From Chrysaora quinquecirrha (Eukaryota; Cnidaria; Scyphozoa; Semaeostomeae; Pelagiidae): a DNA stretch of 64,000 bases. The position numbers and the translations under genes are program-made. The DNA lies in the NCBI GenBank assembly GCA_014526335.1, contig JACTAT010000037.1:3050394-3114393 (forward strand). The letters run 5' to 3'. The notes beneath the pieces were generated by a model. The model searched no databases, was not told the DNA's origin, and saw only the letters and a program-made list of their open reading frames with translations. The first letter of the stretch is position 1; each line of letters opens with the position of its first letter. Below, one piece after another: positions 36,402 through 47,347 of the stretch.

Positions 36402-38131
36402 TTATTTTTTTGTTTCTTCTTCTTCATGTTTCTCTTTTTGTCTTTGGATTCTTGAGTGGTCTGTTGAGATGATGATGATGATGATGATGCCATGGGTCTT
36501 TTCTTCTGAGAATGTGAATTGGTGAGTTGTGTTTGCATGGTGTTGAGGTTGGTTGTAGTGAGTTGAAACAGATTGTATGACTGGGTTTGATGATGCTTGT
36601 GTGATGGAGCGGAACAGAAAAGTGTGGATAATTTGTGGAGATAATTGTTTGCTGGGTTCGGTTGTAGTTGATTTAATGGTGGTGAAGTTGTTGGGGTTGA
36701 TCAAAGTTGGGGATGAAAGTGACGTTGCTTGGTGGAGGCAATGGAATTTGAGATGATTGTGGAAGAATTGATTGTGATTGTGACTGTGGATTTGAGATGC
36801 TGATGAAGTTGGAGTGGTCTGTGTCTGATATTGATGATTGAAATGATTGAGATGGCTTTGATGGTGTTTGTGGGAAATGGCTGGGGTCATCAGTCTGACT
36901 TCCACTGTGGGCGTCAAACTGTGTGATTGCTGTGTCAGAGTCATTGTCATCCTGTTGTTGTTGTTGTTGTTGCGTTGGCAAGGGCCTAAGCCTATACTTA
37001 GGCCCTGCTGGTCTGTCCTGTTCGTCTGTCTGCTGTCACTGTGTTGTTGTTGTTCTGTGATGGTAAGGGCCTAAGCCTATATGCAGGCAGTGGTCTGTCC
37101 AAGTCACTGTCATAGTCGGATAGTATAACTGTATCTCCGTCGAAGTCCATTGGTACTGTCATTGTCACTGTTCATGTTACTGTCATGTCACTGTCAGAAG
37201 TTTGTCGCCGTCCTGTATTGTGTGTTGTGTATCTGTCACCGTTGAGTCGTATGTCACAGTCAACGTAGTGGTGTCCATCGTCACCACAGTAGAAGCAGAG
37301 CGAAGGTCCCTGAGATTGCAGTTGATGGTTAGATGGAAGGTTGAATTGCAATGCATACATATTGGTTGACGTCCTCGGAATGAAATCAAGATTTTGTGGC
37401 CTGAGATGATGATGAATGGTGGAAGTGGGTTTTCTGGGTCTGGATAGATGGTAACTAGACGTTTGCCAGTGGCGATGGATGGAAATTCTTGGTATTTTGA
37501 TTCCAGATGTTTTGAATTTTGCCATGAGGTGAAAGTTCTTCATAAATTTGAAGATTGGAGATGTCTGGGTGGCAAATGGAATGGTGATGAGGGTTGGTCG
37601 TTGAACGAATTGGAGTGATTGGTAATGGATGTGCTGGCTGAGATGGGAGGAATATGGATTTGGCTACGAGGACGTCAACCAAGGATGAATGATGATAATA
37701 TGGCATTCCAATTTTGATGGCCTTGTCTTTGATGGCATTCTTTGTAGATGTGTGATGGCACATGGGTTGTTTAGAGATTTGTGGATGGTTGTAATGATTT
37801 CAAGTATGAGACACTGATGGATTTGTGAAGAATTTGATGCCACGATGGGCAATACTGGAATTAGGTTGTTGTTGCGCTGTATTTTTAATTTATTTGCAGC
37901 TGTGAAATCATTACCTTCAGGTCCCTGGATTGAACCGAAGACTTGTGATCGATCTTGTTCTTGTTCTTGGTCTTAGTCTTGCGCATGCGTTCTTCTGGAT
38001 TGAGATGTTGTTGCCAATTTTCTTCTTCTTCAACCAAACTATTGTGGGAAGCGTTGTCTTCTTCATCCATAATGTCACTCCAACTTTTATTACTTCTTTT
38101 ATCTTCATTACCTATTACCTGACGGGTCCAT
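36402..38131 (-). pseudogene. Family B ORF1, copy B4
   Basis: The start at 38131 reads MDPSGN; the first codons overlap the U1-complementary 12-mer. The order is acidic N-terminus, RRM-like region (near 37560-37620), first CCHC knuckle (CMHCNSTFHLTINC, about 37340), second knuckle (CFYCGDDGHHYVDC), then Gln-rich and Asp/Ser-rich tracts with the PAGPKYRLRP motif and a Lys-rich end. Frameshifts split it near 37890, 37750, 37540, 37180 and 36950. It presumably encoded the RNA-binding partner of ORF2. Confidence 0.8.
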
Positions 38132-38158
38132 GTTAAGACACTTCTTCCCGTCAGGTAA
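38115..38158 (-). repeat. U1-5'-end / ORF1 inverted repeat (copy B4)
   Basis: Arms at 38115-38126 (ORF1 side) and 38147-38158 (U1 nt 5-16) are perfectly complementary over 12 bp. The ORF1 AUG lies in the 20-nt loop. Confidence 0.9.
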
Positions 38159-38162
38159 GTAT
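38143..38162 (-). pseudogene. U1 snRNA 5' fragment (nt 1-21) upstream of LINE B4
   Basis: Same junction (GGGAAGA, then element) and same one-G deletion as the fragment at 28787. Confidence 0.9.
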
Positions 38163-38528
38163 GCAGGATTTTTCTAGCAGAGGAGCGTCGTTCAGGAACT
38201 TCTCGTTTCAAATGTGGTACATTGGCAACAGACCACAAGTGAAAGGCTGGCACTTGCATTCCGTTGAGATCGGCAAAGGATGAGAACAGATTTGGTAAGA
38301 CTCGTTGCGGTTGGAACTTTCAGCACCAATGCTATGCGATGGTGAAAGGTGGAATTAATAAGGCAAAACAAATGCTGTTTCCTGTATAATAATGTTGATG
38401 ATGTTGATGTTGATGCAGTGCAATGTGAGAGAAGGATGGCTAAGACATCCGCAAGACGATGACGACAGAAAGAGATGTGAGGATGAAGAAGGTTTTTCTG
38501 TGTTGCTTGTTTTACACTTCAAGATGAG

Positions 38529-38714
38529 GGGGTGGGCCATCCATGGCGGCACTGCAATACCAGGACAACCCGTGTCCGGGGTGAAGCAAGCTTCAGACCC
38601 ACGGACCAATTCAAAAATCAGTTTAATATTTGAGCACCCTTGGGTGCATATCAGATATTAAGCTGATAAGAACAGATACTACACTTGATCTTAGCCAAAA
38701 GGCCGAGAAGCGAT
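38529..38714 (-). ncRNA. U2: U2 snRNA
   Basis: Full-length U2, 186 nt, with no differences noticed from the 30853 copy. Confidence 0.95.
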
Positions 38715-38868
38715 AACGAACTAGTCTTCGCTTCAGGCCGCGTCTCACACGTGTTGCAATCACACGTGGGTGCAGGACAGCGACACGGAATTGCCAGTCA
38801 GTGCGTGTGCAATACCTGGCTGGCTACGCTACGTCGGTTTGAAAAGAAGGACTGCAATTGCAAAAGTG

Positions 38869-38988
38869 AAGCCTACAACACCAGGTGTTCCCAGGCGGTC
38901 ACCCATCCAGGTACTGACCTGGCCCGACCATGCTTGACTGCGGTGATCGGACGAGAACCGGTATATTCATGGTGGTATGGTCGTAGGC
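38869..38988 (-). rRNA. 5S rRNA
   Basis: 120-nt full-length copy with the conserved internal promoter region and a T-run terminator. Confidence 0.96.
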
Positions 38989-39419
38989 GAAAGCTAGAGG
39001 GCCGAATGTGCATGACACTACAGGCTAGAGATGCAGAAGTGTGCACATGCACATGTACGTATACGGCTGGATGCGTACGAAGTGGGTTGATGGAGGTAGA
39101 TCTTCGTGGGAGTGCAGTGCTGCTGAGAAGGTGTGGTGAGTACTCTGGCCAGTTGGAACAGCGGGCGTGGCATTCGTGGAAGCCCAGCTTGCTCTTTAAT
39201 AGTGTTGCAAAGGATGGGCTTCCGGTTGCGGCTGTACGAATGTGGTAAAGGTTGGTGCATCTTCCGGCATCTGGAGCGAAAGATGTGGAAAACGGCAAAC
39301 GGTCGGTAACTTGCACACTCTTTGTAGAGTAGGGAATTTTGTGTCGAGAGATGCCTGGTATCTGGCAAGTCGCGGTGGTGTGCTGACATGTATGCAGAAT
39401 TTGACATTAGTACTATTGG

Positions 39420-39421
39420 AA

Positions 39422-39457
<36 letters not shown>

Positions 39458-39559
39458 ATTGTACGGTCGAGTTACCAACGTTTGCGGTAATCGCAGGGGT
39501 CAGCCAAACCGAACTGCAATGGAAAGGCCTCGCCCTGGAAGAATCTCCTTGTTGATCAA
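39420..39559 (-). pseudogene. U1 snRNA 3' portion (nt 26-164) downstream of LINE Bc
   Basis: Matches the intact U1 genes from nucleotide 26 to the end. The missing 5' part lies 2.5 kb away at 42038-42057, on the other side of the insertion. Confidence 0.9.
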
Positions 39560-40348
39560 TTTTTTTTTTTTTTTGAGCTAGGCACATGCCTACGCCCGTT
39601 TAATTTTATCAATAAACTCAACATATTTACAACTTAAAATAATTTTAATTAGATAGAAATTGAAATCGTTTTTTGAATGTTCATCGTATATTCATTGCTC
39701 ATTTATTCATTTTTGAATTGTTCATTTCTAATTTCAAAATTAAACTAAATTATTCTAAACTACATTAAACTACAACCAAAAACTATTCTAATAAACTACA
39801 ACAACAACTATAACTACAATTAATCTTAATATATTACCTACTTAACTAATGATAAAACTACAACTAATGAGATTAATAAAATACTTAACAACAATTTAAA
39901 TTACCTAATTAAACTAACCTAAGCAAACCCAATACTTTAAAATCTAATGTTAAAACCAAATGAGTAAACTACAACTAATTAAATACTTATTAAACTACAA
40001 TTGGAATTCCCTAATTCAAAGTTAAAAAAATTCAAACGATGCAACAAATTAATGAACAATTTAATAAACGCAATTTTCAGTTTTCGATTCTCAAGGGATG
40101 CAAGGACATGATTCATTTTAATTGGATGTAAGTAACATTTCAATATTGAGGCACTATTTCAAAGTCTTGGAAAATGGAAAGTAGATTTTATGGACCCATT
40201 GACATTGATACTAAGTAGGGAAGGCATTGACATTTAAGGTTGTGGGGCATAATTCATTTGTTAAGGAATTTATTTAATTATGAAAAATTATTGAAAATTA
40301 AAGAGAAAAAAGAAACAAAAAAGGATGAGTGTCAATATTTGCTGCGTG

Positions 40349-40910
40349 TTATTTTTGTGCTTTTCTTCTGTGATTTCCTTTGTCTATCAGTTCCTGGTAT
40401 GTCTTTTGAGAAGATGATGATGATGATGATGCCATTCGTCTTTTGTGCTGGGAATGTGTTGGTTGTGGTTGGGGTCTTGAGGTTGGTTGAGTGAGTGAAG
40501 AATCAGATGTTATGACTGGTGATGGTGTTTGTGTTGATGGAGCGGAATAATGAAAGAGTGTTGAGGCAATAGCGGGAGTGATTGTGGGTTGTGTTGGCGT
40601 GATTTTAGTTAACTGGGGTGAATATTCTTGGGTTGGATTGGAGTTTGCGAATGAAGTAGATGAACGTTGTCTTCGTCGAGGCAATGGAATTGGAGAGCAT
40701 TGTGGAAGAATGGATTGGGAATTGCATTGTTGGGGGACTGGAGATGTTGGTGAAGTTGGAATTGTGGTGTCTGATTTGGATGATTCTAATGATTGAGTTG
40801 GTTTGGATGGCGTTGTGTGGGAAATGGAACTGGGGTCATCAGTCTGACTTCCACTGCAGGCGTCAAACTGTGTTACGTCTTGGTCTTCTGTGTTAGAGTC
40901 ATTGTCATCC

Positions 40911-40941
<31 letters not shown>

Positions 40942-42026
40942 GCGTTTGCAAGGGCCTAAGCCTATACTTAGGCCCTGCTGGTCTGTCCTGTTGATCTGTC
41001 TCGCTGTCACTGTGTTGTTGTTGTTGCTGTTCTGTGGATAAGGGCCTAAGTCTCTTAGGCAGTGGCCTGTCCAAGTCACTGTCATAGTTGGAAAGTATAA
41101 CTGTGTCACTGTTGTTGTCACTGTTACGTGTTGTATTGTGTGTTGTGTATCTGTCACCGTTTAGTCTAATGTCACAGTCAACGTAGTTGTGGCCGTCGTC
41201 TCCACAGTAGAAGCAGAGCTTCAGACCCCTAAGATTGCAGTTGATGGTGAGGTGAAGGGTTGAATTACAATGCATGCAGATTGGTTGACGTCCTCGATAT
41301 GAAATTAAGATTTTGTGGCCTGAGATGACAATGAATGGGGGCAGTGGATTTTCTGGGTTGGGATAAATGGTACAGAGACGTTTTCCAGTGGAGATGGATG
41401 GAAATTCTTGATATTTTGGTGCCAGATGTTGATTATTCTGCCGTGAGGGTGGAGTTGTTCATAGATTTGTGAATTTGAGATGTCTGGTGTGGCAAATGGA
41501 ATGGTGATGAGGGTTGGTCTGGAACGAATTGGTGTGATGGGTAATGGATGCTCTGGCTGTGAGGGTAGAAATATGGATTTGGAGAGGAGGACGTCAACCA
41601 AGGATGAATGGGATAGTATTGCATTCCAGTTTTGGTATCCTGGCTTAGATGGCATTCTTTGAAGGTGTGTGATGGCTGTAGGGTTGTTCAGTGATTTTGA
41701 ATGTTAGTGATGATTTCAGAATGTGAGGTGCTTGATTTTGTAAAGAATTTGATGCCACATTGAGATATTGAGTCGTAACTTCTTGTTGTTGTTGAATTTG
41801 ATGTCTTAAGTTTATCTGCAAATGTTTTACCTGATGAATTCTTTGATGAAGCTGAGATGTTGGACATATTTTCATCTTCTTGATGCGATTGTGGTTTGTT
41901 AGATCCCGCATGCGCGTCTTCTTTATCATGTTGAGCATGCGTTTCTTCTTCTTCAACGATAGAGCTCCAATCTTTCTGAGTATCCATGATGTTGTCTGTT
42001 GCTGTACTATTACCTGACGGGTCCAT
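40349..42026 (-). pseudogene. Family B ORF1, copy Bc
   Basis: Starts at 42026 with MDPSGNSTATDN. An acidic N-terminal part with a FADKLKTS motif is followed by the RRM-like TLITIPFATPDISN and knuckles CMHCNSTLHLTINC and CFYCGDDGHNYVDC. Two poly-Gln tracts (11-12 Gln at about 40908-40945), PAGPKYRLRPL and a basic end complete it. Frames break near 41690, 41410 and 41320; from 41275 to the stop it is open. The few breaks suggest recent activity, perhaps mobilised with ORF2 supplied by other copies. Confidence 0.8.
40908..40946 (-). repeat. (CAA)n poly-glutamine tract in ORF1 (copy Bc)
   Basis: A run of GTT on the plus strand, CAA on the coding strand, giving about 12 Gln. The equivalent tract in copy Bd (44780-44811) is about two codons shorter and those in B2 and B4 are shorter still. 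Confidence 0.9.
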
Positions 42027-42053
42027 GTTGACACACTTCTTCCCGTCAGGTAA
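42010..42053 (-). repeat. U1-5'-end / ORF1 inverted repeat (copy Bc)
   Basis: A perfect 12-bp inverted repeat: 42010-42021 in ORF1 and 42042-42053 in the U1 fragment. Confidence 0.9.
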
Positions 42054-42057
42054 GTAT
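42038..42057 (-). pseudogene. U1 snRNA 5' fragment (nt 1-21) upstream of LINE Bc
   Basis: U1 5' end with GGG (one G short) joined to family B after GGGAAGA. Confidence 0.9.
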
Positions 42058-42419
42058 GCAGGATTTTTCTAGCAGAGGGAGCGTCGTTCAGGAACTTCTC
42101 GTTTCAAATGTGGTACATTGGCAACAGACCACAAGTGAAAGGCTGGCACTTGCATTCCGTTGAGATCGGCAAAGGATGAGAACAGATTTGGTAAGACTCG
42201 TTGCGGTTGGAACTTTCAGCACCAATGCTATGCGATGGTGAAAGGTGGAATTAATAAGGCAAAACAAATGCTGTTTCCTGTATAATAATTGATGATGTTG
42301 ATGATGCAGTGCAATGTGAGAGAAGGATGGCTAAGACATCCGCAAGACGATGACGACAGAAAGAGATGTGAGGATGAAGAAGGTTTTTCTGTGTTGCTTG
42401 TTTTACACTTCAAGATGAG

Positions 42420-42605
42420 GGGGTGGGCCATCCATGGCGGCACTGCAATACCAGGACAACCCGTGTCCGGGGTGAAGCAAGCTTCAGACCCACGGACCAA
42501 TTCAAAAATCAGTTTAATATTTGAGCACCCTTGGGTGCATATCAGATATTAAGCTGATAAGAACAGATACTACACTTGATCTTAGCCAAAAGGCCGAGAA
42601 GCGAT
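42420..42605 (-). ncRNA. U2: U2 snRNA
   Basis: Full-length U2 of 186 nt, no disrupting change seen. Confidence 0.95.
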
Positions 42606-42760
42606 AACGAACTAGTCTTCGCTTCAGGCCGCGTCTCCACACGTGTTGCAATCACACGTGGGTGCAGGACAGCGACACGGAATTGCCAGTCAGTCCGTGT
42701 GCAATACCTGGCTGGCTACGCTACGTCGGTTTGAAAAGAAGGACTGCAATTGCAAAAGTG

Positions 42761-42880
42761 AAGCCTACAACACCAGGTGTTCCCAGGCGGTCACCCATCC
42801 AGGTACTGACCTGGCCCGACCATGCTTGACTGCGGTGATCGGACGAGAACCGGTATATTCATGGTGGTATGGTCGTAGGC
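42761..42880 (-). rRNA. 5S rRNA
   Basis: Complete 120-nt copy with a downstream T-run. Confidence 0.96.
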
Positions 42881-43310
42881 GAAAGCTAGAGGGCCGAATG
42901 TGCATGACACTACAGGCTAGAGACGCAGAAGTGTGCACATGCACATGTACGTATACGACTGGATGCGTACGAAGTGGGTTGATGGAGGTAGATCTTCGTG
43001 GGAGTGCAGTGCTGCTGAGAAGGTGTGGTGAGTACTCTGGCCAGTTGGAACAGCGGGCGTGGCATTCGTGGAAGCCCAGCTTGCTCTTTAATAGTGTTGC
43101 AAAGGATGGGCTTCCGGTTGCGGCTGTACGAATGTGGTAAGGTTGGTGCATCTTCCGGCATCTGGAGCGAAAGATGTGGAAAACGGCAAACGGTCGGTAA
43201 CTTGCACACTCTTTGTAGAGTAGGGAATTTTGTGTCGAGAGATGCCTGGTATCTGGCAAGTCGTGGTGGTGTGCTGACATGTATGCAGAATTTGACATTA
43301 GTACTATTGG

Positions 43311-43312
43311 AA

Positions 43313-43348
<36 letters not shown>

Positions 43349-43449
43349 ATTGTACGGTCGAGTTACCAACGTTTGCGGTAATCGCAGGGTCAGCCAAACC
43401 GAACTGCAATGGAAAGGCCTCGCCCTGGAAGAATCTCCTTGTTGATCAA
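43311..43449 (-). pseudogene. U1 snRNA 3' portion (nt 26-164) downstream of LINE Bd
   Basis: U1 from nucleotide 26 onward, with one G missing in the CAGGGTCAGCC stretch compared with CAGGGGTCAGCC elsewhere. Confidence 0.9.
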
Positions 43450-44780
43450 TTTTTTTTTTTTTTTGAGCTAGGCACATGCCTACGCCCGTTTAATTTTATC
43501 AATAAACTCAACATATTTACAATTTAAAATAATTTAAATTAAATAATTAAACTACAACCAAAATCTATTCTAATAAACTACAACAACAACTATAACTACA
43601 ATTAATCTTAATATATTACCTACTTAACTAATGATAAAACTACAACTAATGAAATTAAGAAAATACTTAACAACAATTTAAATTACCTAATTAAACTAAC
43701 CTAAGCAAACCCAATACTATAAAATCTAATGTTAAAACCAAATGAATAAACTACAACTAATTAAATACTTATTAAACTAATTCAAAGTTAAAAAAATTCA
43801 AACGTTGAAACAAATTAATGAACAATTTAATAAACGCAATACAAAATTCTACTGTTCTATAAGGATGGATGGACGGGAAGAGGCAAAAAGAGAAAATTAA
43901 TGAAAACATGGAAACGAGGCAAGTCTCATGGGATGTTGATTTTCAGTTTTCGATTCTCAAGGGATGCTAGGACATGATTCATTTTAATTGGATGTAAGTA
44001 ACATTTCAATATTGAGGCACTATTTCAAAGTCTTGGAAAATCGAAAGTAGATTTTATGGACCCATTGACATTGATACGAAGTAGGGAAGGCATTGAAATT
44101 TAGGGTTGTGGGGCAAAATTCATTTGTTAAGTAATTTATTTAATTATGAAAAATTATTGAAAATTAAAGAGAAAAAAGAAACAAAAAAGGATGAGTGTCA
44201 ATATTTGCTGCGTGTTATTTTTTGTGCTTTTTCTTCTGTGATTTCCCTTTGTCTATCAGTTCCTGGTATGTCTTTTGAGAAGATGATGATGATGATGATG
44301 CCATTCGTCTTTTGTGCTGGGAATGTGTTGGTTGTGGTTGGGGTGTTGAGGTTGGTTGAGTGAGTGAAGAATCAGATGTGATGACTGGTGATGATGTTTG
44401 TGTTGATGGAGCGGAATAATGAAAGAGTGTGGAGGCAATAGCGGGAGTGATTGGTGGGTTGTGTTGGCGTGATTTGAGTTAACTGGGGTGAATATTCTTG
44501 GGTTGGATTGGAGTTTGCGAATGAAGTAGATGAACGTTGTCTTCGTCGAGGCAATGGAATTGGAGAGCATTGTGGAAGAATGGATTGGGAGTTGCATTGT
44601 TGGGTGACTGGAGATGTTGGTGAAGTTGGAATTGTGGTGTCTGATTTGGATGATTCTAATGATTGAGTTGGTTTGGATGGCGTTGGGTGGGAAATGGAAC
44701 TGGGGTCATCAGTCTGACTTCCACTGCAGGCGTCAAACTGTGTTACGTCTTGGTCTTCTGTGTTAGAGTCATTGTCATCC

Positions 44781-44812
<32 letters not shown>

Positions 44813-45908
44813 CGTTGGCAAGGGCCTAAGCCTATACTTAGGCCCTGCTGGTCTGTCCTGTTGATCTGTCTCGCTGTCACTGTGTTGTTGTTGTTGCTGT
44901 TCTGTGGATAAGGGCCTAAGTCTCTTAGGCAGTGGCCTGTCCAAGTCACTGTCATAGTTGGAAAGTATAACTGTGTCACTGTTGTTGTCACTGTTACGTA
45001 TTGTATTGTGTGTTGTGTATCTGTCACCGTTTAGTCTAATGTCACAGTCAACGTAGTTGTGGCCGTCGTCTCCACAGTAGAAGCAGAGCTTCAGACCCCT
45101 AAGATTGCAGTTGATGGTGAGGTGAAGGGTTGAATTACAATGCATGCAGATTGGTTGACGTCCTCGATATGAAATTAAGATTTTGTGGCCTGAGATGACA
45201 ATGAATGGGGCAGTGGATTTTCTGGGTTGGGATAAATGGTACAGAGACGTTTTCCAGTGGAGATGGATGGAAATTCTTGATATTTTTGGTGCCAGATGTT
45301 GATTATTCTGCCGTGAGGGTGGAGTTGTTCATAGATTTGTGAATTTGAGATGTCTGGTGTGGCAAATGGAATGGTGATGAGGGTTGGTCTGGAACGAATT
45401 GGTGTGATGGGTAATGGATGCTCTGGCTGTGAGGGTAGAAATATGGATTTGGAGAGGAGGACGTCAACCAAGGATGAATGGGATAGTATTGCATTCCAGT
45501 TTTGGTATCCTGGCTTAGATGGCATTCTTTGAAGGTGTGTGATGGCTGTAGGGTTGTTCAGTGATTTTTGAATGTTAGTGATGATTTCAGAATGTGAGGT
45601 GCTTGATTTTGTAAAGAATTTGATGCCACATTGAGATATTGAGTCGTAACTTCTTGTTGTTGTTGAATTTGATGTCTTAAGTTTATCTGCAAATGTTTTA
45701 CCTGATGAATTCTTTGATGAAGCTGAGATGTTGGACATATTTTCATCTTCTTGATGCGATTGTGGTTTGTTAGATCCCGCATGCGCGTCTTCTTTATCAT
45801 GTTGAGCATGCGTTTCTTCTTCTTCAACGATAGAGCTCCAATCTTTCTGAGTATCCATGATGTTGTCTGTTGCTGTACTATTACCTGACGGGTCCATGTT
45901 GACACACT
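43450..45908 (-). mobile_element. ORF1-only family B derivative, copy Bd
   Basis: A sister of Bc with the same patchwork ORF2 remnant (43950-44092) and the same U1 junctions, nearly identical through ORF1. It retains the GGAAACGAGGCAAG block lost from Bc. Sharing of the deletions shows either one deleted source that moved twice or duplication of the whole unit by unequal exchange. Confidence 0.88.
44215..45897 (-). pseudogene. Family B ORF1, copy Bd
   Basis: Start at 45897 (MDPSGNSTATDNIMDTQKDW). The first 240 codons are open and include the RRM-like block; a one-base loss near 45210 then shifts the frame. The knuckle and poly-Gln half (45145-44372) is open, and a further shift lies near 44470. 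The in-frame tail ends in a Lys-rich DKGKSQKKKHKK before TAA. It is closer to intact than ORF1 of Bc. Confidence 0.82.
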
Positions 45909-45925
45909 TCTTCCCCGTCAGGTAA
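45881..45925 (-). repeat. U1-5'-end / ORF1 inverted repeat (copy Bd)
   Basis: Arms 45881-45892 and 45914-45925, perfect over 12 bp. The U1 side has the full GGGG. Confidence 0.9.
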
Positions 45926-45929
45926 GTAT
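45909..45929 (-). pseudogene. U1 snRNA 5' fragment (nt 1-21) upstream of LINE Bd
   Basis: U1 nucleotides 1-21 with four G, joined to family B. The upstream region beyond 45930 is normal. Confidence 0.9.
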
Positions 45930-46289
45930 GCAGGATTTTTCTTGCAGAGAGAGCATCGTTGAGGAACTTCTCGTTTCAAATGTGGTACATTGGCAACAGA
46001 CCACAAGTGAAAGGGTGGCACTTCCATTCCGTTGAGATAGGCAAAGGATGAGAACAGATTTGGTAAGACTCGTTGCGTTTGGAACTTTCAGCACCAATGC
46101 TATGCGATGGTGAAAGGTGGAATTAATAAGGGAAAACAAATGCTGTTTCCTGTATAATAATTGATGATGTTGATGCGGTGCAATGTGAGAGAAGGATGGC
46201 TAAGACATCCGCAAGACGATGACGACAGAAAGAGATGTGAGGATGAAGAAGGTTTTTCTGTGTTGCTTGTTTTACACTTCAAGATGAGG

Positions 46290-46476
46290 GGGGTGGGCCA
46301 TCCATGGCGGCACTGCAATACCAGGACAACCCGTGTCCGGGGTGAAGCAAGCTTCAGACCCACGGACCAATTCCAAAAATCAGTTTAATATTTGAGCACC
46401 CTTGGGTGCATATCAGATATTAAGCTGATAAGAACAGATACTACACTTGATCTTAGCCAAAAGGCCGAGAAGCGAT
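46290..46476 (-). ncRNA. U2: U2 snRNA
   Basis: Full-length U2 of 187 nt. Confidence 0.95.
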
Positions 46477-46631
46477 AACGAACTAGTCTTCGCTTCAGGC
46501 CGCGTCTCCACACGTGTTGCAATCACACGTGGGTGCAGGACAGCGACACGGAATTGCCAGTCAGTCCGTGTGCAATACCTGGCTGGCTACGCTACGTCGG
46601 TTGAAAAGAAGGACTGCAATTGCAAAAAGTG

Positions 46632-46751
46632 AAGCCTACAACACCAGGTGTTCCCAGGCGGTCACCCATCCAGGTACTGACCTGGCCCGACCATGCTTGA
46701 CTGCGGTGATCGGACGAGAACCGGTATATTCATGGTGGTATGGTCGTAGGC
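46632..46751 (-). rRNA. 5S rRNA
   Basis: Complete 120-nt copy. The terminator run is TTTTT here, one T longer than in most units. Confidence 0.96.
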
Positions 46752-47183
46752 GAAAGCTAGAGGGCCGAATGTGCATGACACCAGAGGCTAGAGACGCAGA
46801 AGTGTGCACATGCACATGTACGTATACGACTGGATGCGTACGAAGTGGGTTGATGGAGGTAGATCTTCGTGGGAGTGCAGTGCTGCTGAGAAGGTGTGGT
46901 GAGTACTCTGGCCAGTTGGAACAGTGGGCGTGGCATCGTGGAAGCCCAGCTTGCTCTTTAACAGTGTTGCAAAGGATGGGCTTCCGGTTGCGGCTGTACG
47001 AATGTGGTAAAGGTTGGTGCATCTTCCGGCATCTGGAGCGAAAGATGTGGAAAACGGCAAACGGTCGGTAACTTGCACACTCTTTGTAGAGTAGGGGAAT
47101 TTTTGTGTCGAGAGATGCCTGGTATCTGGCAAGTCGTGGTGGTGTTCTGACATGTATGCAGAATTTGACATTAGTACTATTGG

Positions 47184-47185
47184 AA

Positions 47186-47221
<36 letters not shown>

Positions 47222-47347
47222 ATTGTACGGTCGAGTTACCAACGTTTGCGGTAATCGCAGGGTCAGCCAAACCGAACTGCAATGGAAAGGCCTCGCCCTG
47301 GAAGAATCTCCTTGTTGATCAAGATGTCTTCCCCGTCAGGTAAGTAT
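47184..47347 (-). ncRNA. U1: Intact U1 snRNA
   Basis: 164 nt, the usual U1 length. The 5' end ATACTTACCTG pairs with 5' splice sites. Stem-loop sequences (CCAGGGCGAGGCC, CCATTGCAGTTCGG), an Sm-type site (AATTTCTGG) and the terminal GTTCGCGC stem are all in place. The LINE target TTGATCAACAAGG is uninterrupted. U1 directs the first step of 5' splice-site recognition in the nucleus. A single G is missing in CAGGGTCAGCC compared with the copy at 48599. Confidence 0.96.

Larger units (their letters stand above)
31884..38142 (-). mobile_element. Family B LINE, copy B4, full length
   Basis: A complete 6.26-kb copy bounded on both sides by U1: U1 nt 1-21 at its 5' end and nt 26-164 at its 3' end. 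Only about 4 nt (CATC) of target are missing and there is no duplication. It carries ORF1, ORF2, an AT-rich 3' UTR of about 600 bp, the terminal hairpin (31899-31921, with one mismatch) and a run of about 15 A. It is the best reference for family B, although both ORFs contain frameshifts. Confidence 0.92.
39560..42037 (-). mobile_element. ORF1-only family B derivative, copy Bc
   Basis: Has the family B 5' junction and 3' end, inserted in U1 like the full-length copies, but is only about 2.5 kb. ORF1 is kept, while ORF2 (3.8 kb in B4) is cut to about 150 bp of collinear scraps at 40085-40232. Compared with copy Bd it has lost a further 100 bp or so near 40075. The terminal hairpin is degenerate (39575-39597, ACGCCC for AGCTC). 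Confidence 0.88.

Noticed and set aside
43950..44092. Spliced-RNA origin of the ORF1-only copies
   Set aside because: The first junction keeps GGG before TCC and does not fit a GT-AG excision; short identities at the joins fit deletion or template jumping better.
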